From Treponema sp. (GTDB taxonomy: Bacteria > Spirochaetota > Spirochaetia > Treponematales > Treponemataceae): a stretch of DNA of 64,000 bases. Every line of letters begins with the position of its first letter. The first letter of the stretch is position 1. Shown here in pieces: positions 1 to 9,825 of the stretch. Under the pieces are notes generated by a model that made no database searches, was not told the origin of the DNA, and saw only the letters and a program-made list of their open reading frames with translations. The stretch covers positions 49,387 to 113,386 of the forward strand of contig JAFUYH010000043.1 of the NCBI GenBank assembly GCA_017470605.1, in the 5' to 3' direction. The position numbers and the translations under genes are program-made.

Positions 1-1888
1 CTGCAAGCTTTTTACCGCGGTATTCAATTTCCGTCAGTTCATCCTGATAGGTCTTTATCTGCTCGTTAATTTCATCTGCATGACGGTTTTCTGCATAAAG
101 TTCATCTTCTGCGTCGTGCAGTGCAGTCTGTTCAGATGTAAGCTGGCGGTTAAGCATGGAAATCTGATTTTTGCTGGCATTTATCTGTTCCTGCATCTGG
201 ATTTCATTCATGCGGAGTTTGCCTAAAGTTTCTTTGTATTCATCAATCTTTTTAGAAAGCTCAGAATTCTGGCTGTGAAGTCCGTTTATTGTAGCAGTCA
301 GTTCTTCTGCCTGCTTAACATTATCGTTTATTTTAGTATCAATGGCACGTTTTTTGGTCATGATACCTTCAGGAGAAAGAAATTCTGTAATAAAGGCAGG
401 GGAAGCATTAAGATATTTTTCAAGTGAAGATTTCAGGCTGTCTACCTGATTAAGGGTTTCCTCAAAGGCATTTTTTGCTTCTTCTGCGGCTTTTGCCTTT
501 TCTTCTGTAGATTTTTGACCGGCAATATCAGAAAAAATGTTTCTTCGTCCTTCAACATAGATTCTGAGTTTTCCCAGACTTGTGTCCAGTTCTTCTTTTG
601 CAGTGCGCATTGCGCTTTCTGAAAAACCTGCGTCCTTAAGTTTTTCATCCAGCATGGAAACAATGTCTTCTGTAATGGAAGCAAGTTCTTCCTGCAGTTT
701 TGAACGTTCAACTTCCATCTCTTCTATCTGAGTTTTCAGGTTTGCGGCCTGTCTGTCGTTTTCTGTAATCTGTGAGCCGCTTTTTGTAATGTTTTCTTCA
801 AAGGATGTAATGTTTGAGCGGATGTCTTCCAGCTGTTTTGTTTTTCCATGAAGGGCAGCATTGTTTTCGTCAATTTCGTCCTGAACCGTATCAATTCTTT
901 CTTGAATTGTGTTTTTCCTGTTTTCAAGAATCAGGATTTTTTCATCAATTTTCTGCGCTTCCTGATTCTGATGTTTTAAAAGTTCAAGTTTTCCGTTCTT
1001 TTCCTGCCCGATTGCAAGCAGATTTGCCTGTTTTGTATACAAATCATCCTGCATGGCTTTTACCTTATCCATGTTTTCAGAAATTGTATTGTTTATTTCT
1101 TCAATTTCCTGACGAACCTTATCTCTCTTTTCCTGAACCTTCTGCAATTCCTGTTCGTGGCGGGTTTTATCCTGAACAAAGTTTTTAAGGCGGAGGAGGG
1201 TTAAATCAAGTTCATAATTATAGATTTCTTCCTTGAACTTGCGGTATTTTATTGTTTTTTCTGACTGAACCTTAAGGTTGTCATATTGTTTTTTAATTTC
1301 GTTAAGTGCAATTTCAATCTGAACCATGTTCTGTCTGGTTCTTTCAAGTTCGCGTTCTGCTTCAGCACATTCTGCCTTTGAACGGCTGATACCTGCGGCC
1401 TCTTCAAAGAGATAGCGGCGGTCTTCCGGTTTAGAAGAAAGAATCTGGTCAATTTTTCCCTGTTCCATTACGGAATATGCGGCCTTTCCTACACCTGTGT
1501 CCATAAAAAGACGGCGGATTTCTGTAGGACCTGCCGGTCTTCTGTTAATAAAGTATTCCTGGTCTCCTGAACGGTAAAGACGGCGTGTAATGGCAATTTC
1601 TTCTTCGTCTAATGGTAATAACCCCTTGTCATTACAGAGGGTCAGGGTAACTTCTGCTGTATTCAGGGCAGCCCTGCGTTCTGTTCCGTTAAAAATAACG
1701 TCTTCCATTTTTTCTGCACGAAGATTTTTTGAGCGGTTTTCTGCCAGTACCCATTTTATTGCATCTACAACATTACTTTTTCCACAACCGTTTGGTCCCA
1801 AAAGGGCTGTAATTCCTTCTGCAAAGTCTATATGAGTTTTATCTGCAAATGATTTAAATCCTTGAATGTCGAGACTTTTTAAAAACAC
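1..1888 (-). CDS. smc: Chromosome partition protein SMC, N-terminal part (3' end outside window)
   Basis: This is the ATPase of the chromosome condensation complex, which normally works with ScpA and ScpB. The frame is open from a GTG at 1888 to the window edge, giving about 629 residues. The start has a GAGGG ribosome site 5 nt upstream and begins VFLKSLDIQGFKSFADKT, a classic SMC start. Walker A is GPNGCGKSN near residue 32. From about residue 170 the protein is long coiled coil. Typical SMC hinges lie near residues 500-680. Here only a short non-heptad stretch (about residues 430-510, including FLSPEGIM) interrupts the coil, and I see no glycine-rich hinge motif. The C-terminal Walker B half lies off the window. 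SMC identity is certain from the N-terminus; the atypical hinge is inference. Confidence 0.95.
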   Translation of the reverse strand, partial: MFLKSLDIQGFKSFADKTHIDFAEGITALLGPNGCGKSNVVDAIKWVLAENRSKNLRAEKMEDVIFNGTERRAALNTAEVTLTLCNDKGLLPLDEEEIAITRRLYRSGDQEYFINRRPAGPTEIRRLFMDTGVGKAAYSVMEQGKIDQILSSKPEDRRYLFEEAAGISRSKAECAEAERELERTRQNMVQIEIALNEIKKQYDNLKVQSEKTIKYRKFKEEIYNYELDLTLLRLKNFVQDKTRHEQELQKVQEKRDKVRQEIEEINNTISENMDKVKAMQDDLYTKQANLLAIGQEKNGKLELLKHQNQEAQKIDEKILILENRKNTIQERIDTVQDEIDENNAALHGKTKQLEDIRSNITSFEENITKSGSQITENDRQAANLKTQIEEMEVERSKLQEELASITEDIVSMLDEKLKDAGFSESAMRTAKEELDTSLGKLRIYVEGRRNIFSDIAGQKSTEEKAKAAEEAKNAFEETLNQVDSLKSSLEKYLNASPAFITEFLSPEGIMTKKRAIDTKINDNVKQAEELTATINGLHSQNSELSKKIDEYKETLGKLRMNEIQMQEQINASKNQISMLNRQLTSEQTALHDAEDELYAENRHADEINEQIKTYQDELTEIEYRGKKLA

Positions 1889-1923
1889 TTTTCCCTCGTA
1901 ATAGTACTATATGTAGTTCTATT

Positions 1924-1952
1924 ATTGTAACGAATTCAGCGTTAATTAGCAA
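1924..1952 (-). promoter_or_regulatory. Putative sigma-70 promoter of smc
   Basis: Reading the minus strand, TTGCTA (1952-1947) and TACAAT (1929-1924) are separated by 17 bp. This would place transcription start about 30 nt before the smc GTG, leaving room for its ribosome site. Assigned by eye. Confidence 0.55.
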
Positions 1953-1956
1953 TATT

Positions 1957-3870
1957 TTAGAATCTGTATTCGCCATTCTTGATTTTTACAAGAAGTTCGT
2001 CTTTTGGCATTGGTTTTCCAAATAAGAATCCCTGAATCCTGTCGCAGCCGATAGAGGCAAGAAAATTAAAGATATCTTCTGATTCAACCCCTTCTGTAAG
2101 GGTCTGCATTCCTATTTCTTTTGCCATTAAAACTATATTTTTAAGTACGGATTTTGTCTTTTTGTTTGAATAAAAATTGCGTAGAAAGCCCATGTCAATT
2201 TTCATCATGCTGAAGTTGTATTGGGTAAGGCTGCTGAGACCTGAATAGCCGGAACCAAAATCATCAAGCCAGAGTGAAAATCCGCTTGAATTCAGTTTTT
2301 CAAGGGATTCCTGCAGGATTTGACTTGAATTTGCAAGGGCACTTTCTGTTACTTCAATATGAATCATGCCGTTTTCAAGATTATTTTTCCTGAGATTGTC
2401 AAAAACAAGTTTTTCAACATTCATCAGTTCAAAATCTATGCGCGAAAAATTTACTGAAACAGGAATTTTTATAGAATACTTATCTCTGAATTCCGCAATA
2501 TCCCTGCAAACCTGTTCAATTACAAATGAGTCTAATTTATGAATTTCATGGTATTCTTCCAGAATAGGAATGAAGTTTGCTGGAGAAATCATTCCATAAA
2601 CCGGGTCATTCCAGCGGGCAAGGGCTTCAAAACCGCTTAATATTTTGTCTTTTGTAAATGCAACAGGCTGATAAAAGACCTTTATGTATTCATTTTTGAT
2701 TGCATCATCAATATTATTGATGATATATTTTCTGCGTTCAAAATCCATATTCATTTCTGATGTATATTCGCAGAAATTTTTGTCATACTGTTTTTTTATT
2801 GTGTTGCAGGCATAACGTGCGTAGTCACAGGCTGTATTTACATTCACATTGTAATCATGCGGGCTGTAGGCTCCCGCTTTTAAGCCAAGTTTTATTTCTT
2901 CATCACTGGATTCTATTTTTTTTCGCAAGGAATCAAGAATCTGCATGGCACTTTCTTTTTTTGTAAAGACAACAAAATGGTCATCAGAAAAACGGGCTAC
3001 CGGGGTATGGCTGTAGGCATACATAATTAAATGACCTATGGCAGTTAAGAATCTGTTTCCCATTTCAAAGCCATGCTTTTCGTTGTAATTCTTGAAGTTT
3101 GATATATCCAGAAAAAGGAAAATGTAATCTTCGGCTTTTGCTTCCTGCCTTCCCATAATCTGCATGACGGAAGTTTTGAATGAATGCATGTTTGGAATAT
3201 CTGTTAATTCATCTGTAATGGCAAGGTTCTGCAGGTAAGAATTCATTTTTTCAATGTCTTCATCTTTTTTTGCTTCCTTGTATTTCTGATGATACATATT
3301 GAATGCTGTAAGAAGAATTGCAATCCAGATGATAAAAAGGTTTACCTGTGTTGCATAAGTTGCTGGAATTGCACTTGAACATAGGTTATACATTACAATG
3401 AAAGAAACTGTGTCAATAAAAAATGTTATTATAGGTCTCCAGAGAATCAGATCTATAATGAATATTTCCATTGTGATAAAAGTGATTATCTGTTCACCTT
3501 TTAAATAATCAAGATAGGAAATATAAATTCCAAATATTATACAGATGGCAGAAAATGATGCAGTTAAAATATTGCCAAAGAGCCTGTTGTGTTTTTTTTC
3601 TTTTAATACTTTTATGGAATATATAAGAAGAGTAATTGCTCCTGCAAGCAGAAGTGTATATGAACTGATGTGTGTAACCATCCATTCTGCACTCCTTACT
3701 TTAAAACCGTTAAGATGATTAAAAATCGCACTGAATATCATCCACAGTTCAAGAATGCTGATTATGACTGAAACTATAATACTTGATTGTGCATTGGACC
3801 TGTCAAAATAGTTTTTCATGTATTCACTATAAGATTCAAGGCCCAGAATTTTTTTAAGTTTCTCTTTCAT
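1957..3870 (-). CDS. Membrane-anchored EAL-domain c-di-GMP phosphodiesterase with degenerate GGDEF domain
   Basis: The protein has about 637 residues. Residues about 18-200 hold six or seven hydrophobic membrane segments. They are followed by a GGDEF-fold domain (about 215-375) and an EAL domain (about 385-630). The GGDEF signature is replaced by SDDHF in ARFSDDHFVVF, so cyclase activity is unlikely. The EAL domain keeps GFEALARW, SVNFSRID, IEVTES, LDDFGSGYSG, KIDMGF and TEGVE, the residues expected for metal binding and c-di-GMP hydrolysis. Its likely role is lowering c-di-GMP in response to a membrane signal. I chose the ATG at 3870 over the TTG at 3873. There is no Shine-Dalgarno; a -10 box lies just upstream, so the mRNA may be leaderless. 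Confidence 0.9.
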   Translation of the reverse strand: MKEKLKKILGLESYSEYMKNYFDRSNAQSSIIVSVIISILELWMIFSAIFNHLNGFKVRSAEWMVTHISSYTLLLAGAITLLIYSIKVLKEKKHNRLFGNILTASFSAICIIFGIYISYLDYLKGEQIITFITMEIFIIDLILWRPIITFFIDTVSFIVMYNLCSSAIPATYATQVNLFIIWIAILLTAFNMYHQKYKEAKKDEDIEKMNSYLQNLAITDELTDIPNMHSFKTSVMQIMGRQEAKAEDYIFLFLDISNFKNYNEKHGFEMGNRFLTAIGHLIMYAYSHTPVARFSDDHFVVFTKKESAMQILDSLRKKIESSDEEIKLGLKAGAYSPHDYNVNVNTACDYARYACNTIKKQYDKNFCEYTSEMNMDFERRKYIINNIDDAIKNEYIKVFYQPVAFTKDKILSGFEALARWNDPVYGMISPANFIPILEEYHEIHKLDSFVIEQVCRDIAEFRDKYSIKIPVSVNFSRIDFELMNVEKLVFDNLRKNNLENGMIHIEVTESALANSSQILQESLEKLNSSGFSLWLDDFGSGYSGLSSLTQYNFSMMKIDMGFLRNFYSNKKTKSVLKNIVLMAKEIGMQTLTEGVESEDIFNFLASIGCDRIQGFLFGKPMPKDELLVKIKNGEYRF

Positions 3871-3877
3871 CAAGTAC

Positions 3878-3906
3878 AGTATAAACGGAAATCTGGAAAT
3901 CGTAAA
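3878..3906 (-). promoter_or_regulatory. Putative leaderless promoter of the EAL gene
   Basis: On the minus strand TATACT (3883-3878) lies 17 bp after a weak -35 TTTACG. The seventh base after the -10 is 3871, one nucleotide before the ATG at 3870. No Shine-Dalgarno is present, so the transcript would start at the initiation codon. Confidence 0.4.
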
Positions 3907-3915
3907 ATTATTTTT

Positions 3916-5022
3916 TTAATTTGTTATGAGCTTGAGCGTGTTTTTTACTGTATTTTCCCAGTTGAATTCTCCTGCCCATACAATTCCGTCAAATACCAGT
4001 TTTTCACGCAGATTTTTGTCTTCTACTATTTTTATAAGGTTTTCTGCAATTTCTTCAGGGAGGTCGGTATTGCAGTACATGGCAGAAGTTCCACCCATTT
4101 CTTTTAAAGCACCCTTTTCAGAAGCAATTACGGGAATTCCGCATGCCATTGCTTCAAGAATAGGAAGTCCGACTCCTTCATTTACAGAAGGAAAGAGGCA
4201 GGCTTCGGCTCCGCTGTAAAGTTTTGCTATGCTTTCCGCAGGAAAAAATCCTGTTAAGAATATATCTGTTGCATATTTAGATTCAAATGCGGCCTTGTGG
4301 ATTTTTTCTGCATAGTCACCGTCATTTCCTGCAAGTACCAGCCTGTGGGGAAGTCCAGTTTTTTCCTTAAAGAGTTCAAAAGCCTTTATAAGTTCAATAT
4401 GATGTTTTGTAGGACTTGAAAGGCTGGAGGCATATATAAAATATGGCCTTTTGATTGCAAAGGGACTTATTTCTACCAGTTCATTTAATAATTCAGCTTC
4501 CGGGAAAAATAACTTGTGGTCAATTCCGTTATGAATTACTGTAATCTTACTTCCGTCAATTCCAATTTTTTCAAGATCTTCTTTTATAAATTGTGAAGCG
4601 GCAATAATTTTCTGTACGTTTTTGAGTCCCTTTATGATTCTTTTTGAAACAGACTTTGGTTCATCCTGCAGGTCTGCCGAAACTATACTGTTTGCAATTG
4701 CAATTCCTGTGTGGTTTTTGAATTTTTGAGGAAGAACTTTAGAAACAGCAGGGTAGATTACTGCATCATAATTTCTTTTTTTTATAAATTTATGAACTTT
4801 TTCTTTGTGCCATGCTCTCTGGGCTTTCAGTGTATCTTTTACGTTTACAGATTCATAAACTATTTCTTTGCCTGATGTGTAGGTGTATCTGTCTACTTCT
4901 GTTCCAAATAATTCAAGTTCGTCATTAAGTTCTTCCGACAGATTTGAAGTAAAATATAATATATAAGCACCAAAGCCCGATTTTGCGTGATTACAGCCCA
5001 GTGTATCAATGCCTATTTTCAT
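3916..5022 (-). CDS. Glycosyltransferase family 1/4 (GT-B fold)
   Basis: This is a 368-residue retaining GT-B glycosyltransferase. The C-terminal nucleotide-sugar domain shows a KHH-containing loop after SSPT, LVLAGNDGD, and the EX7E motif in EGVGLPILEAMACGIPVIAS. The N-terminal acceptor domain starts MKIGIDTLG. It most resembles mannosyl- or glucosyltransferases that build surface glycans or glycolipids, but donor and acceptor cannot be read from sequence. Its ATG overlaps the end of the upstream helicase gene by 4 bp, so the two are translationally coupled although functionally unrelated. Confidence 0.85.
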   Translation of the reverse strand: MKIGIDTLGCNHAKSGFGAYILYFTSNLSEELNDELELFGTEVDRYTYTSGKEIVYESVNVKDTLKAQRAWHKEKVHKFIKKRNYDAVIYPAVSKVLPQKFKNHTGIAIANSIVSADLQDEPKSVSKRIIKGLKNVQKIIAASQFIKEDLEKIGIDGSKITVIHNGIDHKLFFPEAELLNELVEISPFAIKRPYFIYASSLSSPTKHHIELIKAFELFKEKTGLPHRLVLAGNDGDYAEKIHKAAFESKYATDIFLTGFFPAESIAKLYSGAEACLFPSVNEGVGLPILEAMACGIPVIASEKGALKEMGGTSAMYCNTDLPEEIAENLIKIVEDKNLREKLVFDGIVWAGEFNWENTVKNTLKLITN

Positions 5023-6152
5023 TCAGCTTCCTCTTCATCCATGCAGGAAAGAACTTTTCCATTGTGTATTTCTTTTGGGTATACGATGATTCCAAGTTTT
5101 TTTTCAAGGGCAGCATAACGCCTCATTTCAAATGCATCTCCAATTACAACGTTGATTCCTGTTTTTCCTGCTCGGGCTGTCCGTCCGCTTCTGTGAATAA
5201 AAAAATCTTCGTCAGAAGGCATATCCATTTGTATTATATGGCTTATATCGGGAATATCAAGTCCCCTGGCTGCAAGGTCACTTGTTATGAGAATCTTTTC
5301 TTTTCCTGAGCGGAAGCGGTCTATTGCGGCTTTTCTTTTCTGCTTGTCGCTTTTTGCGTGCAGGGCCGTGCATTGAACTTTTTTGTAGGTCAGTTTGTTG
5401 TAAATATTTTCTACCTGATCTGCTCTGGAAGTGAAAATAAGAGCCTTCTGTGGATTTTCAGCACTCAGGAATTTTCTAAGGGTATCTATTTTATCTCGAT
5501 TTTCCGCATAAATTGCCCAGTGGGTGATCCTTTTTTTCAGCACGTCTTCCGGCGGCATTATGATATTTTCAGCGTCTGCAAAAAATATTTTTGTCTGCCT
5601 GTTTACAGTTGCCGTACATGCAATAATCTGAGTTCCCGGTAAAAGACATTCCCTGAAAGCAGATGTGTCTTCAATCGCTTCTTTTTTTATCAGTCTGTCT
5701 GTTTCATCAAATACTGCTGCAAGAAGCCCGTCTGTTTTTAATTTTTTCAGCCTTATAAGCTCTACGAGTCGGGCTGCAGTACCTATGACAATTTCAGGTT
5801 TTTCTTTTAAGGTTTCTATCTGACGTTTTATAGGTGCACCGCCAATAAAAAGTGCCGTCTTCCTGTCTGTAACAGATTTGCAGGCGGAATTAATTTGTGA
5901 AGCGAGTTCAAAGGTTGGAGCAAGAACAATAATCCTTACTTTCTGATGGTCATTTTCTTTTTCAACTTTTTCAAGAAGGGGAAGAAGATATGCAAAAGTT
6001 TTTCCTGTTCCAGTTTCAGACTGAAAAAGAAGGTTTTCTCCTGCAAGAATTTTTGGAATAACTTCATTCTGTACAGGAGTAGGAGAGGAAATGGCAAGCG
6101 CATCCAGCTTAGCCCTTATTACATCATTGAGGTCTGAAAAAACATTTGCCAT
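5019..6152 (-). CDS. DEAD-box ATP-dependent RNA helicase
   Basis: This 377-residue protein is a compact DEAD-box helicase core with little tail. Motifs run in order: Q-motif region SSPTPVQNEVIP, motif I SETGTGKT, Ia PTFELASQ, II DETD (a variant of DEAD), III CTATV (SAT variant), V TSDLAARGLDIP and VI HRSGRTARAGKTG. It would unwind structured RNA in ribosome assembly or mRNA turnover. The start has an AAGGAA ribosome site 6 nt upstream. The DETD and CTAT variants suggest a divergent clade. The downstream glycosyltransferase overlaps its stop by 4 bp. Confidence 0.9.
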   Translation of the reverse strand: MANVFSDLNDVIRAKLDALAISSPTPVQNEVIPKILAGENLLFQSETGTGKTFAYLLPLLEKVEKENDHQKVRIIVLAPTFELASQINSACKSVTDRKTALFIGGAPIKRQIETLKEKPEIVIGTAARLVELIRLKKLKTDGLLAAVFDETDRLIKKEAIEDTSAFRECLLPGTQIIACTATVNRQTKIFFADAENIIMPPEDVLKKRITHWAIYAENRDKIDTLRKFLSAENPQKALIFTSRADQVENIYNKLTYKKVQCTALHAKSDKQKRKAAIDRFRSGKEKILITSDLAARGLDIPDISHIIQMDMPSDEDFFIHRSGRTARAGKTGINVVIGDAFEMRRYAALEKKLGIIVYPKEIHNGKVLSCMDEEEAE

Positions 6153-6173
6153 TTATCTTTCCTTATAATTGCC

Positions 6174-7451
6174 TCAGGCGCTTTCTATAGCCTTGTTCTC
6201 AATTTTTATAAGTTTTTCGATGTCTTTTTCTTTACCCTGTACAATTTTCTTTGTAACGGTAAAACTTTTCTTTCCTTTGATGTCAGGAATCTTAAACATA
6301 ACGTCCATGAGCATCTTTTCTACGATTGTACGCAGACCTCTGGCCCCTGTTTTCTGACGGATTGCTTCATCGGCAATTTCTTCAATTGCTTCTTTTTCAA
6401 AGTTCAGTTCAACATCATCAATTTCAAAAGAAGCCTTGAACTGTTTTGTAATTGCGTTCTTTGGTTCTGTAAGTACGCTTACAAGGTCATCGCGGGTAAG
6501 TTCCTTAAGGGCACAGGTAATTGGCATACGGCCGATAAGTTCCGGAATAAGACCGAATTTTACAAGGTCATCTGGAGTAACCTGATTCAAAAGGTTCATC
6601 TTTTCTTCTTCTGTCATCTGACCGATAGAAGAACCGAATCCCATTGCGTGAGAAGAAACTCTCTGTTCAATAATCTTGTCCAGACCGACAAAAGCTCCTC
6701 CCAGAATAAAGAGGATGTTTGTAGTATCAATCTGAAGCATTTCCTGATTCGGATGCTTTCTTCCGCCCTGTGGTGGAACGCTTGCAACTGTTCCTTCGAT
6801 AATCTTAAGAAGTGCCTGCTGAACTCCTTCTCCGCTTACATCTCGTGTAATGGAAGTATTTTCGCTCTTGCGGGCAATTTTATCAATTTCATCAATAAAA
6901 ATGATTCCCCGTTCTGCAGCTTCAATATTGCCGTCTGCGGCATTGATAAGTTTTAGAAGAACATTTTCTACGTCTTCACCTACATAACCTGCTTCTGTAA
7001 GGGTAGTGGCATCTGCAATTGCAAATGGAACTTTAAGACGCTGGGCTAATGTTCGGGCAAGAAGGGTTTTTCCGCTTCCTGTTGGCCCTATTAGAAGAAT
7101 GTTTGACTTTTCAATTTTAACGGCATTTTCATCTGCCTGCTTTACTGCAGAAACGGACATTCTTTTGTAATGATTGTATACAGCAACCGAAAGTGTCTTT
7201 TTTGCCATATCCTGTCCTACAACATAGTTATCAAGATAAGCCTTGAATTCACTTGGTGTTGGAACATCCTTAAGTTCTATCGGTTCAACTTCTGCTTCCT
7301 GCTGGTCAAGAACACCCTGACAGATTGCGATACATTTATCACAAATGAAGGTGTTGCCGGTTGGTCCTGTAATCAGTTTTCTATCTTTTCCTGCGTGATT
7401 TCCACAAAAAAAACAGAACTGTTCGCTAGTATTTGAATTAAAAAATTTCAT
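6174..7451 (-). CDS. clpX: ATP-dependent Clp protease ATP-binding subunit ClpX
   Basis: The 425-residue AAA+ unfoldase feeds substrates to ClpP. The N-terminal zinc finger is CFFCG...CDKC. Walker A is GPTGSGKT, Walker B is IIFIDEID, the pore loop is GYVGED, and the RKH loop is GGRKH. The ClpP-docking IGF loop is represented by MGFGSS. Sensor-2 arginine lies in GARGLRT. Length and motifs are normal for ClpX. It lies 15 bp after clpP on the same strand, the usual clpP-clpX order, and has an AAGGAA ribosome site. Confidence 0.97.
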   Translation of the reverse strand: MKFFNSNTSEQFCFFCGNHAGKDRKLITGPTGNTFICDKCIAICQGVLDQQEAEVEPIELKDVPTPSEFKAYLDNYVVGQDMAKKTLSVAVYNHYKRMSVSAVKQADENAVKIEKSNILLIGPTGSGKTLLARTLAQRLKVPFAIADATTLTEAGYVGEDVENVLLKLINAADGNIEAAERGIIFIDEIDKIARKSENTSITRDVSGEGVQQALLKIIEGTVASVPPQGGRKHPNQEMLQIDTTNILFILGGAFVGLDKIIEQRVSSHAMGFGSSIGQMTEEEKMNLLNQVTPDDLVKFGLIPELIGRMPITCALKELTRDDLVSVLTEPKNAITKQFKASFEIDDVELNFEKEAIEEIADEAIRQKTGARGLRTIVEKMLMDVMFKIPDIKGKKSFTVTKKIVQGKEKDIEKLIKIENKAIESA

Positions 7452-7466
7452 TTTATTTTCCTTAAA

Positions 7467-8066
7467 TTATTTTCTTGAAGGCATTACATGGTCTACGATT
7501 CCATAGTCGCAGGCCTCTTTTGCAGACATATAGAAGTCTCTTTCAATATCTTCTGCAACTTTTTCTACTTTCTTGCCGGTATCATTTGCAAGATATTCGA
7601 TAGAAAGTTTCTTTAATCTTATAATTTCTTTTGCAAGAATGCTGATGTCGCTTTCCTGTCCTTCTACGCCGCCGCGAGGCTGATGAATCATTACACGGCT
7701 TGAAGGAAGGGCATAGCGTTTTCCTTTTGAACCGCCTGCAAGAAGAATTGCAGCCATGCTGGCAGCCTGTCCCATGCAGATTGTCTGAATGTCGCATTTT
7801 ACATATTTCATTGTGTCGTAGATAGCAAGACCTGCGGTTACGCTTCCTCCAGGTGAGTTAATGTAAATGCTGATATCCTTGTCTGGATTTTCTGATTCCA
7901 AAAAGAGAATCTGAGCAACAACAAGGTCTGCCATTGCATCATTAATTTCGCCGTCAATAAAAACAATTCTATCTTTTAAAAGACGTGAAAAAATATCGTA
8001 AGTGCGTTCTCCGTTTCCTGTTTTTTCTACTACATACGGAACCAGTGTGTTCATCTGTTCGTTCAT
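7467..8066 (-). CDS. clpP: ATP-dependent Clp protease proteolytic subunit ClpP
   Basis: This is the serine protease barrel of ClpXP, 199 residues from the ATG at 8066. That start is preferred because AAGGGG lies 8 nt upstream and the protein begins [17 protein letters not shown], typical of ClpP. A longer in-frame extension to 8177 has no ribosome site. Catalytic Ser is in [14 protein letters not shown], His in VMIHQPRGG, and Asp in the region after DFYMSAKEA. It is followed directly by clpX. A strong terminator separates it from upstream tig, so it probably has its own promoter. Confidence 0.96.
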   Translation of the reverse strand: MNEQMNTLVPYVVEKTGNGERTYDIFSRLLKDRIVFIDGEINDAMADLVVAQILFLESENPDKDISIYINSPGGSVTAGLAIYDTMKYVKCDIQTICMGQAASMAAILLAGGSKGKRYALPSSRVMIHQPRGGVEGQESDISILAKEIIRLKKLSIEYLANDTGKKVEKVAEDIERDFYMSAKEACDYGIVDHVMPSRK

Positions 8067-8171
8067 AATAATTCCCCTTGGATATGCCTTTTTTCTGTTC
8101 GTTACTATTAAATATAATGTATTTTCTACAAAAAGAATATAGAAAATCAGAAAAATTGCATTGCAAAAAGT

Positions 8172-8224
8172 GCTCAAAAAAAAACGGTGGTTTGCCTGAA
8201 GATAACTTCAAAAACCACCGTTTT
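8172..8224 (-). terminator. Rho-independent terminator after tig
   Basis: A perfect 13-bp stem (8181-8193 with 8212-8224) is followed on the minus strand by an uninterrupted T run. The loop contains a second small hairpin (TGAAG/CTTCA). It lies 20 bp after the tig stop and before clpP. Confidence 0.9.
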
Positions 8225-8243
8225 ATATCACTGATTGTGATTA

Positions 8244-9599
8244 CTACTGCATGTTGTTGAAAAGGTCTTTGAATGAAACTTTATCACCCTTTGTAACCTT
8301 TACTTCCTTATAGATTTCGTCATAAAGTTTGTTTTCTTTTGTGTCATCAATAAGGTATTCTTTAGAACGTGGATCATCGTAGTGTTTCTTTACTTCTTCT
8401 ACAGTCATTCCGCCTTCTTCTGCAATCTTAGCATACTGAGCTTCGATTTCTTCCGGGGTAACGCTGATATTGCGTTCGCGGATAAGGCTGTCTACAATGA
8501 TGCGGCTCTTGAGCATTTTTTCGCTGTCGCCAGTCCACTGTTCAAGCATAGCTTCTTTTGTCTGACCGCTTGCTGCAATCATTTTATCCAGCTGTTCTGG
8601 AGTAGTCTGGAACTGCTGAGCCATCATTCTCCAGCGTCCATCAAGTTCTGCCTGAAGCATAGAAGCCGGAATGTCAAATGTGTTCTTTTCTACAAGCTGT
8701 TCAAGGAGGGAATTGTTCTTCATTTCGCGAACACGGCGGTTCTTTGCAGTTTCCATGTTCTTTTTGAGGTCTTCTTTCATGTCTGCAAGAGTCTTGTACT
8801 TTTCATTGCAGTCCTGAGCAAAGTCATCATCCAAAGCAGGAAGGTCGCGGATTTTTATAGCCTTTACAGTTACGCTGATTTTCTTTGTTTTTCCTGCAAG
8901 TTCTTCGTTTTCATCGTCTTTCTTGTATTTCTTTGTGATTTCTTTTGTTTCATCTTTCTTCATTCCGATGATTTCGTCATCGATTTTGTAGATGTTTTCA
9001 CCAGAACCTACAGTGAATACAAAGTCTTCACGTTTAGAATCTGCAATTTCCTTGCCTTCATCATCAAGTTCGCAGTAATTGATTGTAACGATATTGTCTT
9101 TTTCAACAGTTCCGTCCTTTTTGTCAATTACCATTGCATTTCTTTCCTGCATATTCTTAAGTTCTTCGTTCAGGTCGTCTTCTGTAATTGTTACCTGTGG
9201 TTCTTTTACAGTTACACCAGCGAAGTTCTTAACTTCTACTTTAGGGAAGATATCGTATTTTACTGTGTAAGTAAGGTCTTTTGTGATGTCGATTTCTGGC
9301 ATCTTTTCCATAACAGGCTGTGAGTATGGAAGAGGGCGTTTTTCTGTTTCTTCCTTGAAAATCTCATCAAAAGACTGGTCAATAAGTTCTCCGATTGCAT
9401 CAGCTTTGATTGAATCTCCGTATTTTCTTTCCAATACGTTGGCTGGAACGTGTCCTTTTCTGAAGCCTGGAATCTGTGCGTTTTTGATGTACTTGTTAAG
9501 AGTAGATTTGTAAGCTTCTGCTACATCGTTCTTTGCAATTGTTACAGTAAGTTCAACTGCCGATTTTTCAAGATCCTTGAATTCTTTTGTGAGTTTCAT
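8244..9599 (-). CDS. tig: Trigger factor, ribosome-associated chaperone and peptidyl-prolyl isomerase
   Basis: The 451-residue chaperone binds near the ribosome exit tunnel. The N-terminal ribosome-binding signature is GFRKGHVP (about residues 43-50). An FKBP-like domain follows from about 155 to 240, including DNIVTINYCELDDEGKEI. The rest is the helical C-terminal substrate cradle. Length is normal. Order tig-clpP-clpX is conserved in many bacteria, but here a terminator stands between tig and clpP. Confidence 0.96.
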   Translation of the reverse strand: MKLTKEFKDLEKSAVELTVTIAKNDVAEAYKSTLNKYIKNAQIPGFRKGHVPANVLERKYGDSIKADAIGELIDQSFDEIFKEETEKRPLPYSQPVMEKMPEIDITKDLTYTVKYDIFPKVEVKNFAGVTVKEPQVTITEDDLNEELKNMQERNAMVIDKKDGTVEKDNIVTINYCELDDEGKEIADSKREDFVFTVGSGENIYKIDDEIIGMKKDETKEITKKYKKDDENEELAGKTKKISVTVKAIKIRDLPALDDDFAQDCNEKYKTLADMKEDLKKNMETAKNRRVREMKNNSLLEQLVEKNTFDIPASMLQAELDGRWRMMAQQFQTTPEQLDKMIAASGQTKEAMLEQWTGDSEKMLKSRIIVDSLIRERNISVTPEEIEAQYAKIAEEGGMTVEEVKKHYDDPRSKEYLIDDTKENKLYDEIYKEVKVTKGDKVSFKDLFNNMQ

Positions 9600-9678
9600 T
9601 TTCGCTCCTGTGTAATACGCTCGCTTTGTTTCTTTTCAGGTTCGCTCTACAAGCCTGATGCCAAGCGGCTGTGTTAGA

Positions 9679-9714
9679 TAAAAAAATAGAGACACAATAC
9701 GATTGCGTCTCTAT
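9679..9714 (-). terminator. Terminator of the tRNA-Gly pair
   Basis: A near-perfect stem-loop (9686-9698 with 9702-9714, ATAGAGAC paired with GTCTCTAT) is followed on the minus strand by a run of seven T. It directly follows the downstream tRNA-Gly copy and separates it from tig. Confidence 0.85.
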
Positions 9715-9725
9715 CATAAGATTCG

Positions 9726-9797
9726 AGCGGAAAACGGGAGTCGGACCCGCGACATCCACCTTGGCAAGGTGGCGCTCTACCACTGAGCTATTTCCGC
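9726..9797 (-). tRNA. tRNA-Gly (anticodon GCC), copy 1
   Basis: The cloverleaf reads GCGGAAA acceptor, D-arm with GGTAGAGC, anticodon stem CCACC/GGTGG around loop TTGCCAA, and T-arm GGGTCCGACTCCC. The 3' CCA is not encoded. It is identical to the copy 100 bp upstream. Confidence 0.97.
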
Positions 9798-9825
9798 AAA
9801 GCGCATTTTTGGATTTTCATCCTAG

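Noticed and set aside
7467..8177. Longer ClpP start at 8177
   Set aside because: The added 37 residues are hydrophobic and not found in ClpP; AAGGGG marks the ATG at 8066.
8382..9323. A 313-codon plus-strand open frame antisense to tig
   Set aside because: It lies wholly inside the trigger factor gene on the other strand, has a Phe/Cys-rich low-complexity translation typical of an antisense shadow, and no ribosome site.
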